64,000 bases of DNA from positions 372,001 to 436,000 of the forward strand of contig NZ_PGVG01000002.1 of NCBI RefSeq assembly GCF_002795245.1, given 5' to 3'. Source of the stretch: Bradyrhizobium forestalis (lineage in GTDB: Bacteria > Pseudomonadota > Alphaproteobacteria > Rhizobiales > Xanthobacteraceae). Shown piece after piece: positions 30,422 to 39,196 of the stretch (positions are counted from its first letter, which is position 1; the number at the start of each line of letters is the position of its first letter). The translations under genes were made by a program, and so were the position numbers. Under the pieces are notes generated by a model. That model was not told where the DNA came from. It worked only from the letters and a program-made list of their open reading frames with translations, and did not search any database.

Positions 30422-33154
30422 ATGAAGATGAAATTCGGCAGTCGTCTCTTTGACCAGGTCTTCGTGCGCAGCGGACCGATCCGCTGGCTGGTGGTGGGCG
30501 GCACGCTGCTGATCGCGGCCATCGCCATAGGTTCGGTCCTGATGGCGCAGAATTTCCGGGAGCGGGCGCTGCGCAACTCCGGCCGCGAGCTGGAAAACAC
30601 CGTGCTGCTGCTCGCTCATCATTTCGATCAGCAATTGCAGGACTTCGCCGTCATCCAGAAGGATTTCGTCGACTACGTCCGCGCGACCGGTATCACGACC
30701 GGAGAAGCCTATCGCAAGCGCCTGTCGGGCGAGGACGTCCACCGGATGCTGCGATCGAAGATCGAGGCGCTGCCCTACATGGGCGGCGTCAACATCATCG
30801 ATGCCGAAGGCAATCTGATCAACTCGTCGACGGCGTGGCCGGCTCCAAAAGTGAACGTTGCCGATCGCGCCTACTTCCGCACCTTCAAATACGATCCCCA
30901 TTCGCCCGACGTCCTGATCGAGCCGCTGCATAGCCGCATCTCCCGCGCATGGACCATTCTGGTGGCCCGGAGGATCGTCGGGCCGAGCGGCGAGTTCCTC
31001 GGTGTCGTCGGACGCGGGATCGAACCCGCCAATTTCGAGAAATTCTTCGCCTCCGTCGTGCTCGGCGAAGGCGCGACGATCTCGATGCTGCATCGGGACG
31101 GCACGCTGCTCGCGCGCTATCCCCATTCCAGCGATTTGATGGGACGGAATTTCAAGACCGGTCCGTTCGAGCATCAGAGAGTGTTCGGGCTCGATCATTT
31201 CGCCGGCCGTTTCACGAGCCCCGTCGACGGCGAGGACCGGCTGATCTCCTCGCGGGTCCTGCCCCACTTCCCGATCCTGATGATGGCCACCACGACGCGC
31301 GCGGCGGCCCTGGCGGACTGGCGCGAGCAGATCGGCATCCTGATCTCGGTCGCGGCCTCGTCCGCGCTTGCCATCGCAGGCGTGCTGATCGCGGTCGTGC
31401 GCAAACTGCTGGAGCAGCACCGCCTTTCGCGCGAGCGGCTGACGCTGGAAAAGCAGCGGCTCGACCGCGCCGTCAACAACATGACGCAGGGCCTTTTGCT
31501 GTTCGACGCCGAGCGGCGGCTCGTGGTCTGCAACCACCGCTACATCGAGATCTACGGGCTGTCGGCACAGATCGTGAGGCCCGGCTCCAGCTTCCGCGAC
31601 ATCATCGCCCATCGCAAGGCAACCGGCTCGTTCACAGGCGACGTCGACGCTTACGTCGCGCTCGTGCTGAAGGACATCCACGTCCGCAGTTCCATGGTGA
31701 TCGACACCTCCGATGGCCGCTCGATCCAGATCCTCAACGAACCGCTCGCGGATGGCGGCTGGGTCGCGACCCATGAGGACATCACGGAGCGCCGTCGCAT
31801 CGAGGAGCGCATCACCCACCTCGCCCATTACGACGCACTGACGGACCTGCCCAACCGCGCCATGTTCCACGAGCATCTGCGGCACGAGCTGGCCGCGGTC
31901 GGCGGCGGCGAGCAGATCGCGGTGCATTACATCGACATCGACGAGTTCAAGGGCGTCAACGACGCGCTCGGCCATCTCGTCGGCGACGAGCTGTTGAAAT
32001 CGGTCGCGGCGAACCTCGGCCGCTGTGCGGGCCCGGCGGACTTCGTGGCGCGGCTCGGCGGCGACGAATTCGCCATCGTACAGAGCGCGGTGACGTCGCT
32101 GGACCAGGTCGACGAGCTCGTCGCACGGGTCTTCGAAGCCATCCGCACGCCGTTCGACTGCATGGGCCATCATCTCACCGCCGATGCCAGCATCGGCATC
32201 GCGCTCGCGCCGGAACACGGCACGGCGCTGGACCAGATCCTGAAGAACGCCGACATGGCGATGTACGCGGCGAAGTCCGCCGGACGCCGCACCTACCGCT
32301 TCTTCGAGCCGGACATGGACGCCAAGGTCCGCGAGCGCCGCCAGATCGAGAGCGACCTGCGCCACGCCATCGTCCAAGGGGGTCTCGAAGGCGGGCTCGA
32401 GGTCTATTACCAGCCCTGCCTCGGCCTCAAGGACGACCGCATCACCGGCTGCGAGGCGCTGGTGCGCTGGCGCCATCCCGAGCGCGGCTGGGTCTCGCCG
32501 GCCGAATTCATCCCGATCGCTGAAGACACCGGTCTGATCAACGAGATCGGCGAATGGGTGCTGGCGACCGCGTGCCGCGACGCGGCAAGCTGGCCCGACG
32601 ACATCCGCCTCGCCGTCAACGTCTCGCCCGTGCAGTTCAAGAGCGGTACGCTGGCGCTGAAGATCATGGCCGCGCTCGCTGCGTCGAACCTGCCGGCGAG
32701 CCGGCTCGAGCTCGAGATCACCGAGGCGGTCCTGATCCGCGACGACGATGCCGCGCTCGCGATCCTGCACCAGCTCCGTGCCATCGGCGTGCGCATCGCG
32801 CTCGACGATTTCGGCACCGGTTACTCATCCCTGAGCTATCTGCATCGCTTCCCGTTCGACAAGATCAAGATCGACCGCTGTTTCGTCGACGACATCGCCC
32901 GCCCCGACGGCTCCGCCAGCATCGTTCAGGCCGTCGTCAATCTGGCGGCCGCCCGCCGCATGACCACGACAGCCGAAGGCGTCGAGACCGAGGAGCAGCA
33001 GCGCCTGCTTCGCACGCTCGGCTGCGCCGAGATGCAGGGTTATCTGTTCAGCGCCGCCAAGCCGGCCGACAAGATGCTGGAGCTGTTCGCTCTGCATCGC
33101 AGCCGGCTCGCCCGACGCGAAGGCAGCGAGAGCCGCCGCCGCGAGGCCGGTTAG
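30422..33154 (+). CDS. Membrane-bound diguanylate cyclase/phosphodiesterase (Cache-PAS-GGDEF-EAL)
   Basis: A 910-residue c-di-GMP protein. Membrane segment 1 (about 22-42) and segment 2 (about 298-322) bracket a periplasmic Cache-type sensor; a PAS domain (about 340-455) follows, then GGDEF near residue 545 with the intact motif RLGGDEFAIV and EAL near residue 677 (CEALVRWRHP, DDFGTGYSSL). Both catalytic motifs are intact, so it may make and break c-di-GMP. The RxxD inhibitory site is not present (GPAD stands five residues before GGDEF). It interrupts the moaC-moeA neighbourhood and converges on the S41 protease gene. Confidence 0.94.
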   Translation: MKMKFGSRLFDQVFVRSGPIRWLVVGGTLLIAAIAIGSVLMAQNFRERALRNSGRELENTVLLLAHHFDQQLQDFAVIQKDFVDYVRATGITTGEAYRKRLSGEDVHRMLRSKIEALPYMGGVNIIDAEGNLINSSTAWPAPKVNVADRAYFRTFKYDPHSPDVLIEPLHSRISRAWTILVARRIVGPSGEFLGVVGRGIEPANFEKFFASVVLGEGATISMLHRDGTLLARYPHSSDLMGRNFKTGPFEHQRVFGLDHFAGRFTSPVDGEDRLISSRVLPHFPILMMATTTRAAALADWREQIGILISVAASSALAIAGVLIAVVRKLLEQHRLSRERLTLEKQRLDRAVNNMTQGLLLFDAERRLVVCNHRYIEIYGLSAQIVRPGSSFRDIIAHRKATGSFTGDVDAYVALVLKDIHVRSSMVIDTSDGRSIQILNEPLADGGWVATHEDITERRRIEERITHLAHYDALTDLPNRAMFHEHLRHELAAVGGGEQIAVHYIDIDEFKGVNDALGHLVGDELLKSVAANLGRCAGPADFVARLGGDEFAIVQSAVTSLDQVDELVARVFEAIRTPFDCMGHHLTADASIGIALAPEHGTALDQILKNADMAMYAAKSAGRRTYRFFEPDMDAKVRERRQIESDLRHAIVQGGLEGGLEVYYQPCLGLKDDRITGCEALVRWRHPERGWVSPAEFIPIAEDTGLINEIGEWVLATACRDAASWPDDIRLAVNVSPVQFKSGTLALKIMAALAASNLPASRLELEITEAVLIRDDDAALAILHQLRAIGVRIALDDFGTGYSSLSYLHRFPFDKIKIDRCFVDDIARPDGSASIVQAVVNLAAARRMTTTAEGVETEEQQRLLRTLGCAEMQGYLFSAAKPADKMLELFALHRSRLARREGSESRRREAG

Positions 33155-33182
33155 GTCTACGAGACAGCGCAACAAACGAATT

Positions 33183-33212
33183 CGCCCGGAAGCGGTCATC
33201 CGCTCCCGGGCG
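33183..33212. terminator. Hairpin between convergent GGDEF-EAL and S41 protease genes
   Basis: CGCCCGGAAGCGG and CCGCTCCCGGGCG pair around TCAT with one internal mismatch, midway between two convergent stops, directly followed by the palindrome ATCCAGATCTGGAT (33213-33226). No clear U-run on either side, so it may be a weak bidirectional terminator. Confidence 0.5.
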
Positions 33213-33236
33213 ATCCAGATCTGGATCTCGTAAGGT

Positions 33237-34574
33237 CTAGTTCGGCACTGCAGCCTTCGTCGCGGGCTTGGCGGCGACCGCATTCGCGGTGACGCCGTGG
33301 AGGAAGTCGTAGGCCGCGTGCAGGGCCTTGTCGTCCTTCTCTTCCGGCGGGACATAGGATTGCGAGCCGGTCTGCTCGGTGCCGTCGGCGGCCTGCAGAT
33401 GCCCGCGCATCTGCGACTCCGCCATGGTGTCCATGCGGCCCTTCAGCTCGGGCGGCACGTCCTGGAGGATCTCGATGTCGGGCGCGATGCCTTGCGCCTG
33501 GATCGAGCGGCCCGACGGGGTGTAGTAGCGCGCCGTGGTCAGCGCCAGCGCGCCGTTGCCGGAGCCGAGCGGAATGATCGTCTGCACCGAGCCCTTGCCG
33601 AACGAGCGCGTACCGACGATCGTGGCACGCTTGTGGTCATGCAGCGCACCGGCCACGATCTCCGAGGCCGAAGCCGAGCCACCATTGACCAGAACCACGA
33701 GCGGCTTGCCCTTGGTGAGATCGCCGCCATGCGCGGTGAAGCGCTGGGTTTCTTCCGGACTGCGGCCGCGGGTCGAGACGACCTCGCCGCGCTGCAGGAA
33801 GGCGCTCGACACCGACACGGCCTGGTCGAGCAGGCCGCCCGGATTGTTGCGCAAATCCAACACGTAGCCTGTGAGCTTCTCGGGCTGGACCTGCTTGGAG
33901 ATCGACGCGATCGCCTTCTTCAGCCCGTCGGTGGTCTGCTCGTTGAAGGAGGTGATACGGATATAGCCGATGTCGCCGTTCTCGACGTGGAAGCGCACGG
34001 GGCGCACATGGATGATCTCGCGCGTGATCGCGACGTCGAGCGGCGCGTCCGCGCCCTTGCGCACGATGGTGAGCTTGGTCTTGGTGTCGACCGGTCCCTT
34101 CATCTTGTTGACCGCCTGCTCGAGCGTCATGCCCTGCACGGCCTCGCCGTCGATCTTGCTGATGAGATCGCCGGACATGATGCCGGCCTTCGACGCCGGC
34201 GTGTCGTCGATCGGTGAGACGACCTTGACGAGGCCGTCCTCCATCGTGACCTCGATGCCGAGGCCGCCGAACTCGCCGGAGGTGGTCTCCTGCATCTCGG
34301 TCCAGGCCTTGGCATTCATGTAGCGCGAATGCGGATCGAGCGACGTCACCATGCCCGTGATCGCACCCTCGATCAGCTTGGCATTGTCGGGCTTCTCGAC
34401 ATAGCTGGCCTTGACGCGCTCGAACACCGCGCCGAACAAGTTGAGCTGGGAATAGGCATCATCCGCGCTCGCTGCCGCCCGCGCCGCCCATACTCCGCCG
34501 TGCGGGCTGGCTACCAGAAGGGTCAGACACGCTCCGGTGAGCGCGCCCAGGGGGAACAGCAGGTTTTTCCGCAT
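33237..34574 (-). CDS. ctpA: Carboxy-terminal processing protease, S41 family
   Basis: A 445-residue periplasmic protease. The N-terminus is a signal or anchor (MRKNLLFPLGALTGACLTLL), a PDZ domain spans about residues 70-160, and the S41 core carries the serine in NGGSASASEIVAG (about residue 300) and the lysine in GTRSFGKGSV (about 325). CtpA trims the C-termini of envelope proteins and tagged polypeptides. ATG 34574 is chosen because it opens on the signal; the frame extends 17 codons upstream. In rhizobia ctpA is more often near the rlmH/nudH genes, so this may be an additional paralogue or a rearranged locus. Confidence 0.92.
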   Translation of the reverse strand: MRKNLLFPLGALTGACLTLLVASPHGGVWAARAAASADDAYSQLNLFGAVFERVKASYVEKPDNAKLIEGAITGMVTSLDPHSRYMNAKAWTEMQETTSGEFGGLGIEVTMEDGLVKVVSPIDDTPASKAGIMSGDLISKIDGEAVQGMTLEQAVNKMKGPVDTKTKLTIVRKGADAPLDVAITREIIHVRPVRFHVENGDIGYIRITSFNEQTTDGLKKAIASISKQVQPEKLTGYVLDLRNNPGGLLDQAVSVSSAFLQRGEVVSTRGRSPEETQRFTAHGGDLTKGKPLVVLVNGGSASASEIVAGALHDHKRATIVGTRSFGKGSVQTIIPLGSGNGALALTTARYYTPSGRSIQAQGIAPDIEILQDVPPELKGRMDTMAESQMRGHLQAADGTEQTGSQSYVPPEEKDDKALHAAYDFLHGVTANAVAAKPATKAAVPN

Positions 34575-34894
34575 GGGTGAGGTAGCCTTTTGCTTGGCGG
34601 TTCTCTTGGGGCTGGGAAGCGCCATGCAAATGGCGATCCAGCCCGCTTCTCACAATAGCATTCCGGTTTCTTCAAGGCCGGGATGCCGCCGAACCGTTCC
34701 AGAACCTGGCGGCTGCGCCGAAGAAATCCCTTCGCCTTGGGCTAAACTTTTGGCAACGTTCCGAAACTGTTTCGCGCAAAGCGGAAGCCGGTCGGGCCGT
34801 CCACGCCTCGCAGCTATGCGATTTTAGGATGGTTTTGGAGGACCAGACGCGATAGGCGATGGCGATAAGACTTCAAATTCTCGGGAGGACAACG

Positions 34895-36028
34895 ATGAAC
34901 GAAGCGCCCCGCATCCGGCCGGAACGGAACGTCGAACTCGGCGCCAGCAACGAGCCGTTCCAGAACCTGCACGAGTTCATCCGGAAGGCGCGCGCCAATC
35001 TGAACCAAAATGCGTGGGACTACATCGTCGGCGCCGCCGAGACCGAGACCACGATGCGCCGCAACCGCATGGCGCTGGACGAGATCGCCTTCCGCCCGCG
35101 CGTGCTGCGCGATGTCCGCAAGGTCGATGGTTCCGTCGAGCAGCTCGGCCGCAGGATGCGCCTTCCGGTGGTGCTCGCCCCGGTCGGTGCCCTCGAGATC
35201 TTCGATCCGGATGGCGCGGCAAGCGTGGCACGCGCCGCCGGCATCTTCGGTGCGGCACACATGCTGAGCTCGGTGTCGGAGCCCGGCCTCGAGCAGACCG
35301 CCGAGGCTGCTCCCGACGCGCTGCGGCTCTATCAGCTCTATGTCCGCGGCGACGATGCCTTTGTCGCCGATGTCGTCAGCCGGGCCGAGAAGAACGCCTA
35401 TGCCGCCTTCTGCCTGACCGTCGACACCGCCCATTACAGCCGTCGTGAACGTGACATCGCCAAGCGCTACGTTCGCGAGAGCCGCCTGCGCGCCACCGGC
35501 GGCGATTTCCAGAAGGGCCTGGAGTGGCGGACCGTGAAGATGATCAAGGACAAGTTCAGGATTCCGCTGATCCTCAAGGGCATCGCCACCGCCGAAGACG
35601 CCGAGATCGCGGTCGATCACGGTGTCGAATGGATCTACGTCTCCAATCACGGCGGCCGGCAGCTCGACCACGGCCGCGGCGCCATGCATGTGCTGCCGGA
35701 AATCGTCGATGCCGTGAAGGGCCGCGCCAAGATCATGGTCGACGGCGGCTTTTGCCGCGGCACCGACATCGTCAAGGCGATCGCGGCGGGCGCCGACCTC
35801 GTCGGCATCGGCCGGCTGCAATGCTGGGCGCTGGCGGCCGCCGGCGAAGCCGGAGTCACGCGGATGCTGGAGCTGATCGAGGACGAGGTGCTGCGCTGCC
35901 TTGGCCTCCTGGGCGCCACCTCATTCGCCGAGATCGATAAATCCTGCCTGCATCCGGCGACCGCCACCAACGCGCCCAGCGTGTTCAGCGCGTTCCCGCT
36001 GTTCGACCATGAGCCCTATCGCTACTGA
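34895..36028 (+). CDS. FMN-dependent alpha-hydroxy-acid oxidase/dehydrogenase (LldD family)
   Basis: A 377-residue TIM-barrel flavoenzyme. The active-site segment YVSNHGGRQLDHGRGA holds the catalytic His and Arg, and VDGGFCRGTDIVKAIAAGADLVGIGR is the FMN phosphate site. The family oxidises L-lactate, glycolate or mandelate to the 2-oxo acid. The short N-terminus lacks a membrane loop insertion, so it is closer to soluble oxidases; the substrate is not readable. GGGAGG-type ribosome site before ATG 34895. The HAD gene 27 bases downstream may be co-transcribed. Confidence 0.9.
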   Translation: MNEAPRIRPERNVELGASNEPFQNLHEFIRKARANLNQNAWDYIVGAAETETTMRRNRMALDEIAFRPRVLRDVRKVDGSVEQLGRRMRLPVVLAPVGALEIFDPDGAASVARAAGIFGAAHMLSSVSEPGLEQTAEAAPDALRLYQLYVRGDDAFVADVVSRAEKNAYAAFCLTVDTAHYSRRERDIAKRYVRESRLRATGGDFQKGLEWRTVKMIKDKFRIPLILKGIATAEDAEIAVDHGVEWIYVSNHGGRQLDHGRGAMHVLPEIVDAVKGRAKIMVDGGFCRGTDIVKAIAAGADLVGIGRLQCWALAAAGEAGVTRMLELIEDEVLRCLGLLGATSFAEIDKSCLHPATATNAPSVFSAFPLFDHEPYRY

Positions 36029-36055
36029 CGCCGATACTGAAGTGAAAAGGACGCA

Positions 36056-36679
36056 ATGACATCGCTCTCTCCCGGCAGCGCCGATGCGCTGCTGTTCGAC
36101 CTCGGGCGCGTGGTGCTCGACATCGACTTCTCCAAGGCGATCGCCTGCTGGGCGGGGCATGCCGGCTGCCGGCCCGAGGCCATCGTCGCGCGCTATGTGC
36201 GTGACGAGGCCTACCGGCTGCACGAGATGGGCAAGATCAGCGACGAGGACTATTTCGCCTCGCTGCGTGCCTCGCTCGGAATCGGCATCTCGGACGCGCA
36301 GTTCCTGGAGGGCTGGAATGCGATCTTCGCCGGTGAGATGCCTGATATCGCCGAGCTGCTGCCGCGCGCGGCGAAACAGATGCCGCTCTATGCCTTCTCC
36401 AACACCAATCGGCCGCACGTCGACTATTTCTCGAAGGAATATGCCGACCTGCTCGGCCATTTCCGCGAGCTGTATTTGTCGTCCAGCATCGGCCTGCGCA
36501 AACCGGATGCGGAGGCGTTCGACCATGTCGTCGCGAGGATCGGCGTGCCGGCGGAGCGCATTGTATTCTTCGATGACCTCGCCGAGAACGTCGAGGGAGC
36601 GCGGGCGCGCGGTTTGACTGCCGTGCATGTCACATCACCGCGCGATGTCGGGAACGCGTTGAAGGCGCTGGGCATCTGA
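36056..36679 (+). CDS. HAD-family hydrolase, YihX-like
   Basis: A 207-residue haloacid dehalogenase-like phosphatase. The first motif is LLFDLGRVVLDIDF, which matches YihX-type sugar phosphatases (alpha-glucose-1-phosphatase in E. coli) rather than the plain DxDxT motif. Motif 2 is FSNTNR, motif 3 is GLRKPDAEAF, and the acidic motif 4 is VFFDDLAENVEGAR. The substrate is unknown. Follows the hydroxy-acid oxidase gene by 27 bases on the same strand. Confidence 0.9.
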   Translation: MTSLSPGSADALLFDLGRVVLDIDFSKAIACWAGHAGCRPEAIVARYVRDEAYRLHEMGKISDEDYFASLRASLGIGISDAQFLEGWNAIFAGEMPDIAELLPRAAKQMPLYAFSNTNRPHVDYFSKEYADLLGHFRELYLSSSIGLRKPDAEAFDHVVARIGVPAERIVFFDDLAENVEGARARGLTAVHVTSPRDVGNALKALGI

Positions 36680-36800
36680 GGCCAACCGGCCGCGAGAAGC
36701 CCGCGCGGCGGTTCCCGGAGCCCAATTCTTTCAGAAGCTGAGGAACCCAATCACTTTGTGCATTTTTGTACCAAGCTCCGGGAACGGACTACCACCCTTC

Positions 36801-36816
36801 GGACTCATGAGTCCGT
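36801..36816. other. 16-base perfect palindrome before small hypothetical gene
   Basis: CGGACTCATGAGTCCG is perfectly palindromic. The same right arm can also pair with AACGGACT at 36784-36791, giving two competing stems 25 bases before a small gene. No known element is recognised. Confidence 0.35.
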
Positions 36817-36843
36817 TGGGACTTCTACATCGGGCTAATCGAC

Positions 36844-37050
36844 GTGCTGGGCAAAACCTATCTCACCAAGCAAGCCTCACTCCTGCTTGAATTCGCCAGA
36901 ACCACCTCGGATTCTGACCTTTCCGCCAAGCTGATCCGCAAGGCCGCCGACCTGAAATCCCAGGCCGATCCGCTGCCCGACAAGGACCAAGGTCCCAAAG
37001 CTCCCGACGTCACACTGGACGACGGCCCGGACCGACCGAGCGGGAGTTGA
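36844..37050 (+). CDS. Small conserved hypothetical protein
   Basis: A 68-residue acidic protein beginning at GTG 36844. The first half (QASLLLEFARTTSDSDLSAKLIRKAADL) looks like two amphipathic helices; the second half is Pro/Asp-rich and probably disordered. I recognise this pattern as a small family that is widespread in Bradyrhizobium but has no known function. The ribosome site is weak. Confidence 0.55.
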   Translation: MLGKTYLTKQASLLLEFARTTSDSDLSAKLIRKAADLKSQADPLPDKDQGPKAPDVTLDDGPDRPSGS

Positions 37051-37053
37051 CCG

Positions 37054-37146
37054 ATGCTGGCCGTGGCGCTCGTTCTTCTTGTGCTCGCCATGGCCGTCCT
37101 CGTGCCGGTCTGTCTCGCCTTCCGGATCATGCCGCGGCGGACTTGA
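37054..37146 (+). CDS. Putative 30-residue single-membrane-segment peptide
   Basis: An ATG three bases after the stop of the preceding small gene opens a 30-codon frame. Residues 1-24 are almost entirely hydrophobic (LAVALVLLVLAMAVLVPVCL) and the end is basic (RIMPRRT), the layout of a bitopic small membrane protein with a cytoplasmic C-terminus. The tight spacing suggests translational coupling. It is short enough that chance cannot be excluded. Confidence 0.4.
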   Translation: MLAVALVLLVLAMAVLVPVCLAFRIMPRRT

Positions 37147-37152
37147 GCCTCC

Positions 37153-37447
37153 TTAGGCGTCCGAGTGCTCGCGTTCCCGCGCGGGATGCTGGATTGTGAG
37201 AATGACGATTTCGCCAGCCCTCTCATCTAGCTGGTAATAAACCAGATAAGGGTACCGCCGCGTCACCAGCTTGCGTACGCCCTCGACCTTCTGTGGTCTC
37301 CCAAGTCGCGGAAAGCGAATGAGATTTTGAAGCGATTCAAGGATTGCAGCGCGCACGCGCAAGGCGCCTTGCGGGCTGTGCTCCCTAACATGGTCTGCAA
37401 TGCTAATCAGATCGTGGGCCGCGCGTTGTGTGAATTCTGAGCTTCAT
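37153..37447 (-). pseudogene. ParE/RelE-type toxin, frameshifted near the start
   Basis: The reading frame from 37446 down to 37153 encodes a ParE/RelE toxin fold (EFTQRAAHDLISIADHV, FPRLGRPQKVEGVRKLV, RRYPYLVYYQLD, IVILTIQHPARER). That frame has no start codon at its 5' end. The natural start is the ATG at 37447, which overlaps the antitoxin stop as ATGA, but it reads MKLRIHTTRGPRSD and stops. Removing one A from AGAATTC (codons 4-5) would give MKLRFTQRAAHDL, the usual N-terminus. So one base appears inserted. It is an inactivating mutation or a sequencing error; a TTG further in would give a truncated form of about 70 residues. Confidence 0.75.
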
Positions 37448-37671
37448 CGCTCGAAGCGGCGGAACGCGGCTTCGACCTCGGCATCAGACGCAAACTGCCG
37501 GAGGTTCGCTTGTGCGAGCCCCTCAAGGACCGCCGGAAGATGGCCGGAATCAACCTCCTCGGGCTCCCCTCCATTGCCGGTCAGAGCCAGCATCGCGCGC
37601 GCGATCTCGTCCTGGCTATCCGCAGGAAGCTGCCGCACGGCCTTGAGGGCCTTTTCGAGCAGTTTTGTCAT
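37444..37671 (-). CDS. Type II antitoxin of a ParE/RelE-like pair
   Basis: A 75-residue protein whose N-terminus (KLLEKALKAVRQLPADSQDEIARAML) forms the amphipathic helix common to rhizobial antitoxins paired with ParE-like toxins; the C-terminus (DAEVEAAFRRF) is the toxin-binding tail. Its stop overlaps the putative toxin start by four bases (ATGA), the usual coupling. The antitoxin is intact while the toxin appears frameshifted. Confidence 0.8.
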   Translation of the reverse strand: MTKLLEKALKAVRQLPADSQDEIARAMLALTGNGGEPEEVDSGHLPAVLEGLAQANLRQFASDAEVEAAFRRFER

Positions 37672-37808
37672 CGATAGAAGATAAGCCGAGCTGGGGCCGA
37701 AAGGAAGGGTGGTTTCTCGCTGGCTTGAGGAGGCCTTTTGCTTCAGCTCCTCCGCTCGGCTAGAACCGGACCGAGTCCGAGTCCTTCGATTTGTTGCGGG
37801 AGTTCGCC

Positions 37809-39020
37809 GTGGCCCTGATGCCGGTATCCGACGCGCTTGCCGCCGTGCTCGCCGGCGCAGAGCCGCTGGCCGAGGAGACGGTCGCCCTCGACCAAACCTA
37901 CCATCGCGTGCTCGCGCACGACGTCGCGGCGCGGCGCACGCAGCCGCCGGAGGCCATGTCGGCGATGGACGGCTATGCCGTGCGCGCGGCCGACGCGGCG
38001 ACGATCGATTCCAGGCTGACGGTCGTCGGCGAGGTCGCGGCCGGCCGGCCGTTCGCGGGAACGGTCGGCCCCGGCGAAGCCGTGCGGATCTTCACTGGCG
38101 GCGTCGTTCCCGACGGCGCCGATGCAGTCGTGATCCAGGAGAACACGGTCGCAGACGGCAGGCACATCACGATCAAGGAAGCCGCGCTTCCGGGACGGCA
38201 CATCCGCCCCGCCGGCGTCGACTTCCGGGAGGGCGACGTGCTCCTGCGCAAAGGAACCCGTCTCACCGAGCGCGATCTCGCGCTGGCCGCCGCAATGAAC
38301 CACCCGCAGCTTGCCGTCTGCCGCCGTCCCAAGGTCGCGATCCTCGCCACCGGCGACGAGCTGGTGATGCCGGGCACCGCGCCCGGTCGCGGCCAGATCG
38401 TCTATTCCAACGGCTATGCGCTGCACGCGCTCGCCCGCAGCGAGGGCGCCGAGACCACCGACCTCGGCGTTGCCGCCGATACGCTGGAGGCCACTTCCGC
38501 CGGCATCCGCCGCGCCCGCGAGAGCGGTGCCGACATCCTGATCACGACCGGCGGAGCGTCGGTCGGTGACCACGATCTGGTCCAGCAGGCGCTCAGGGGC
38601 GAAGGCATCTCGATGGCGTTCTGGAAGATCGCGATTCGGCCTGGCAAGCCGATGATGCACGGACGGCTCGGCGCAATGCGCGTGATCGGCCTGCCCGGCA
38701 ATCCCGTATCATCATACGTGTGCGCCTTCCTGTTCATGGTGCCGCTGATTCGCGCCCTGTCGGGCCGTTCAGCGATTCATCATCTCCGCGAGCGCGCCGT
38801 GCTGGGTCGCGATCTCGCCGCCAACGACCAGCGCGAGGATTATCTCCGCGCGCGCCTGGAGCTGCGCGGCGACGGCACGCCCGTCGTCGTTCCCGTCAAC
38901 CATCAGGACTCCTCCCTGCTTGCGAATCTCGCTGCGGCACAGGTACTTCTCGTGCGCGCACCGTTCGCGCCGAAGGCCGAGGCCGGCACGCCTTGCGAGA
39001 TGTTGCGCCTCCCCGTCTGA
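37809..39020 (+). CDS. moeA: Molybdopterin molybdotransferase
   Basis: A 403-residue MoeA that inserts molybdate into adenylated molybdopterin. Landmarks are AMDGYAVRAAD, FTGGVVPDGADAVV, YSNGYAL, TTGGASVGDHDLV and GLPGNPVSS. I choose GTG 37809 (MALMPVSDALAAVL); an ATG three codons later and a TTG six codons earlier are alternatives. It is followed by lexA on the same strand, as in related genomes where moaC, moeA and lexA are neighbours. Confidence 0.94.
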   Translation: MALMPVSDALAAVLAGAEPLAEETVALDQTYHRVLAHDVAARRTQPPEAMSAMDGYAVRAADAATIDSRLTVVGEVAAGRPFAGTVGPGEAVRIFTGGVVPDGADAVVIQENTVADGRHITIKEAALPGRHIRPAGVDFREGDVLLRKGTRLTERDLALAAAMNHPQLAVCRRPKVAILATGDELVMPGTAPGRGQIVYSNGYALHALARSEGAETTDLGVAADTLEATSAGIRRARESGADILITTGGASVGDHDLVQQALRGEGISMAFWKIAIRPGKPMMHGRLGAMRVIGLPGNPVSSYVCAFLFMVPLIRALSGRSAIHHLRERAVLGRDLAANDQREDYLRARLELRGDGTPVVVPVNHQDSSLLANLAAAQVLLVRAPFAPKAEAGTPCEMLRLPV

Positions 39021-39081
39021 GCCGCGCCGCCACACGCATTCCGCGAGTTTCGCTCTGTTCACCGTAAATTAAGCAGTTGCG

Positions 39082-39096
39082 GAACACATATCGAAC
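39082..39096. promoter_or_regulatory. SOS (LexA) box upstream of lexA
   Basis: GAAC-N7-GAAC (39082-39085 and 39093-39096) is the reverse complement of the alphaproteobacterial LexA box GTTC-N7-GTTC, about 100 bases upstream of lexA. A second, imperfect copy (GTTC-N7-GTTT) lies at 39108-39122. Together they support autoregulation of lexA. Confidence 0.82.
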
Positions 39097-39196
39097 ATAT
39101 AGTGTCCGTTCATGATTTGTTTCGAGGATGTAGCGGCTTATCGCTGAATTCATCGTCTCGGAATCGAACGACATCAACCGGGGGACTTTGGTCGAG

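Noticed and set aside
30320..32770. 816-codon minus-strand frame opposite the GGDEF-EAL gene
   Set aside because: Composition is typical of an antisense shadow; the plus strand has intact GGDEF and EAL motifs.
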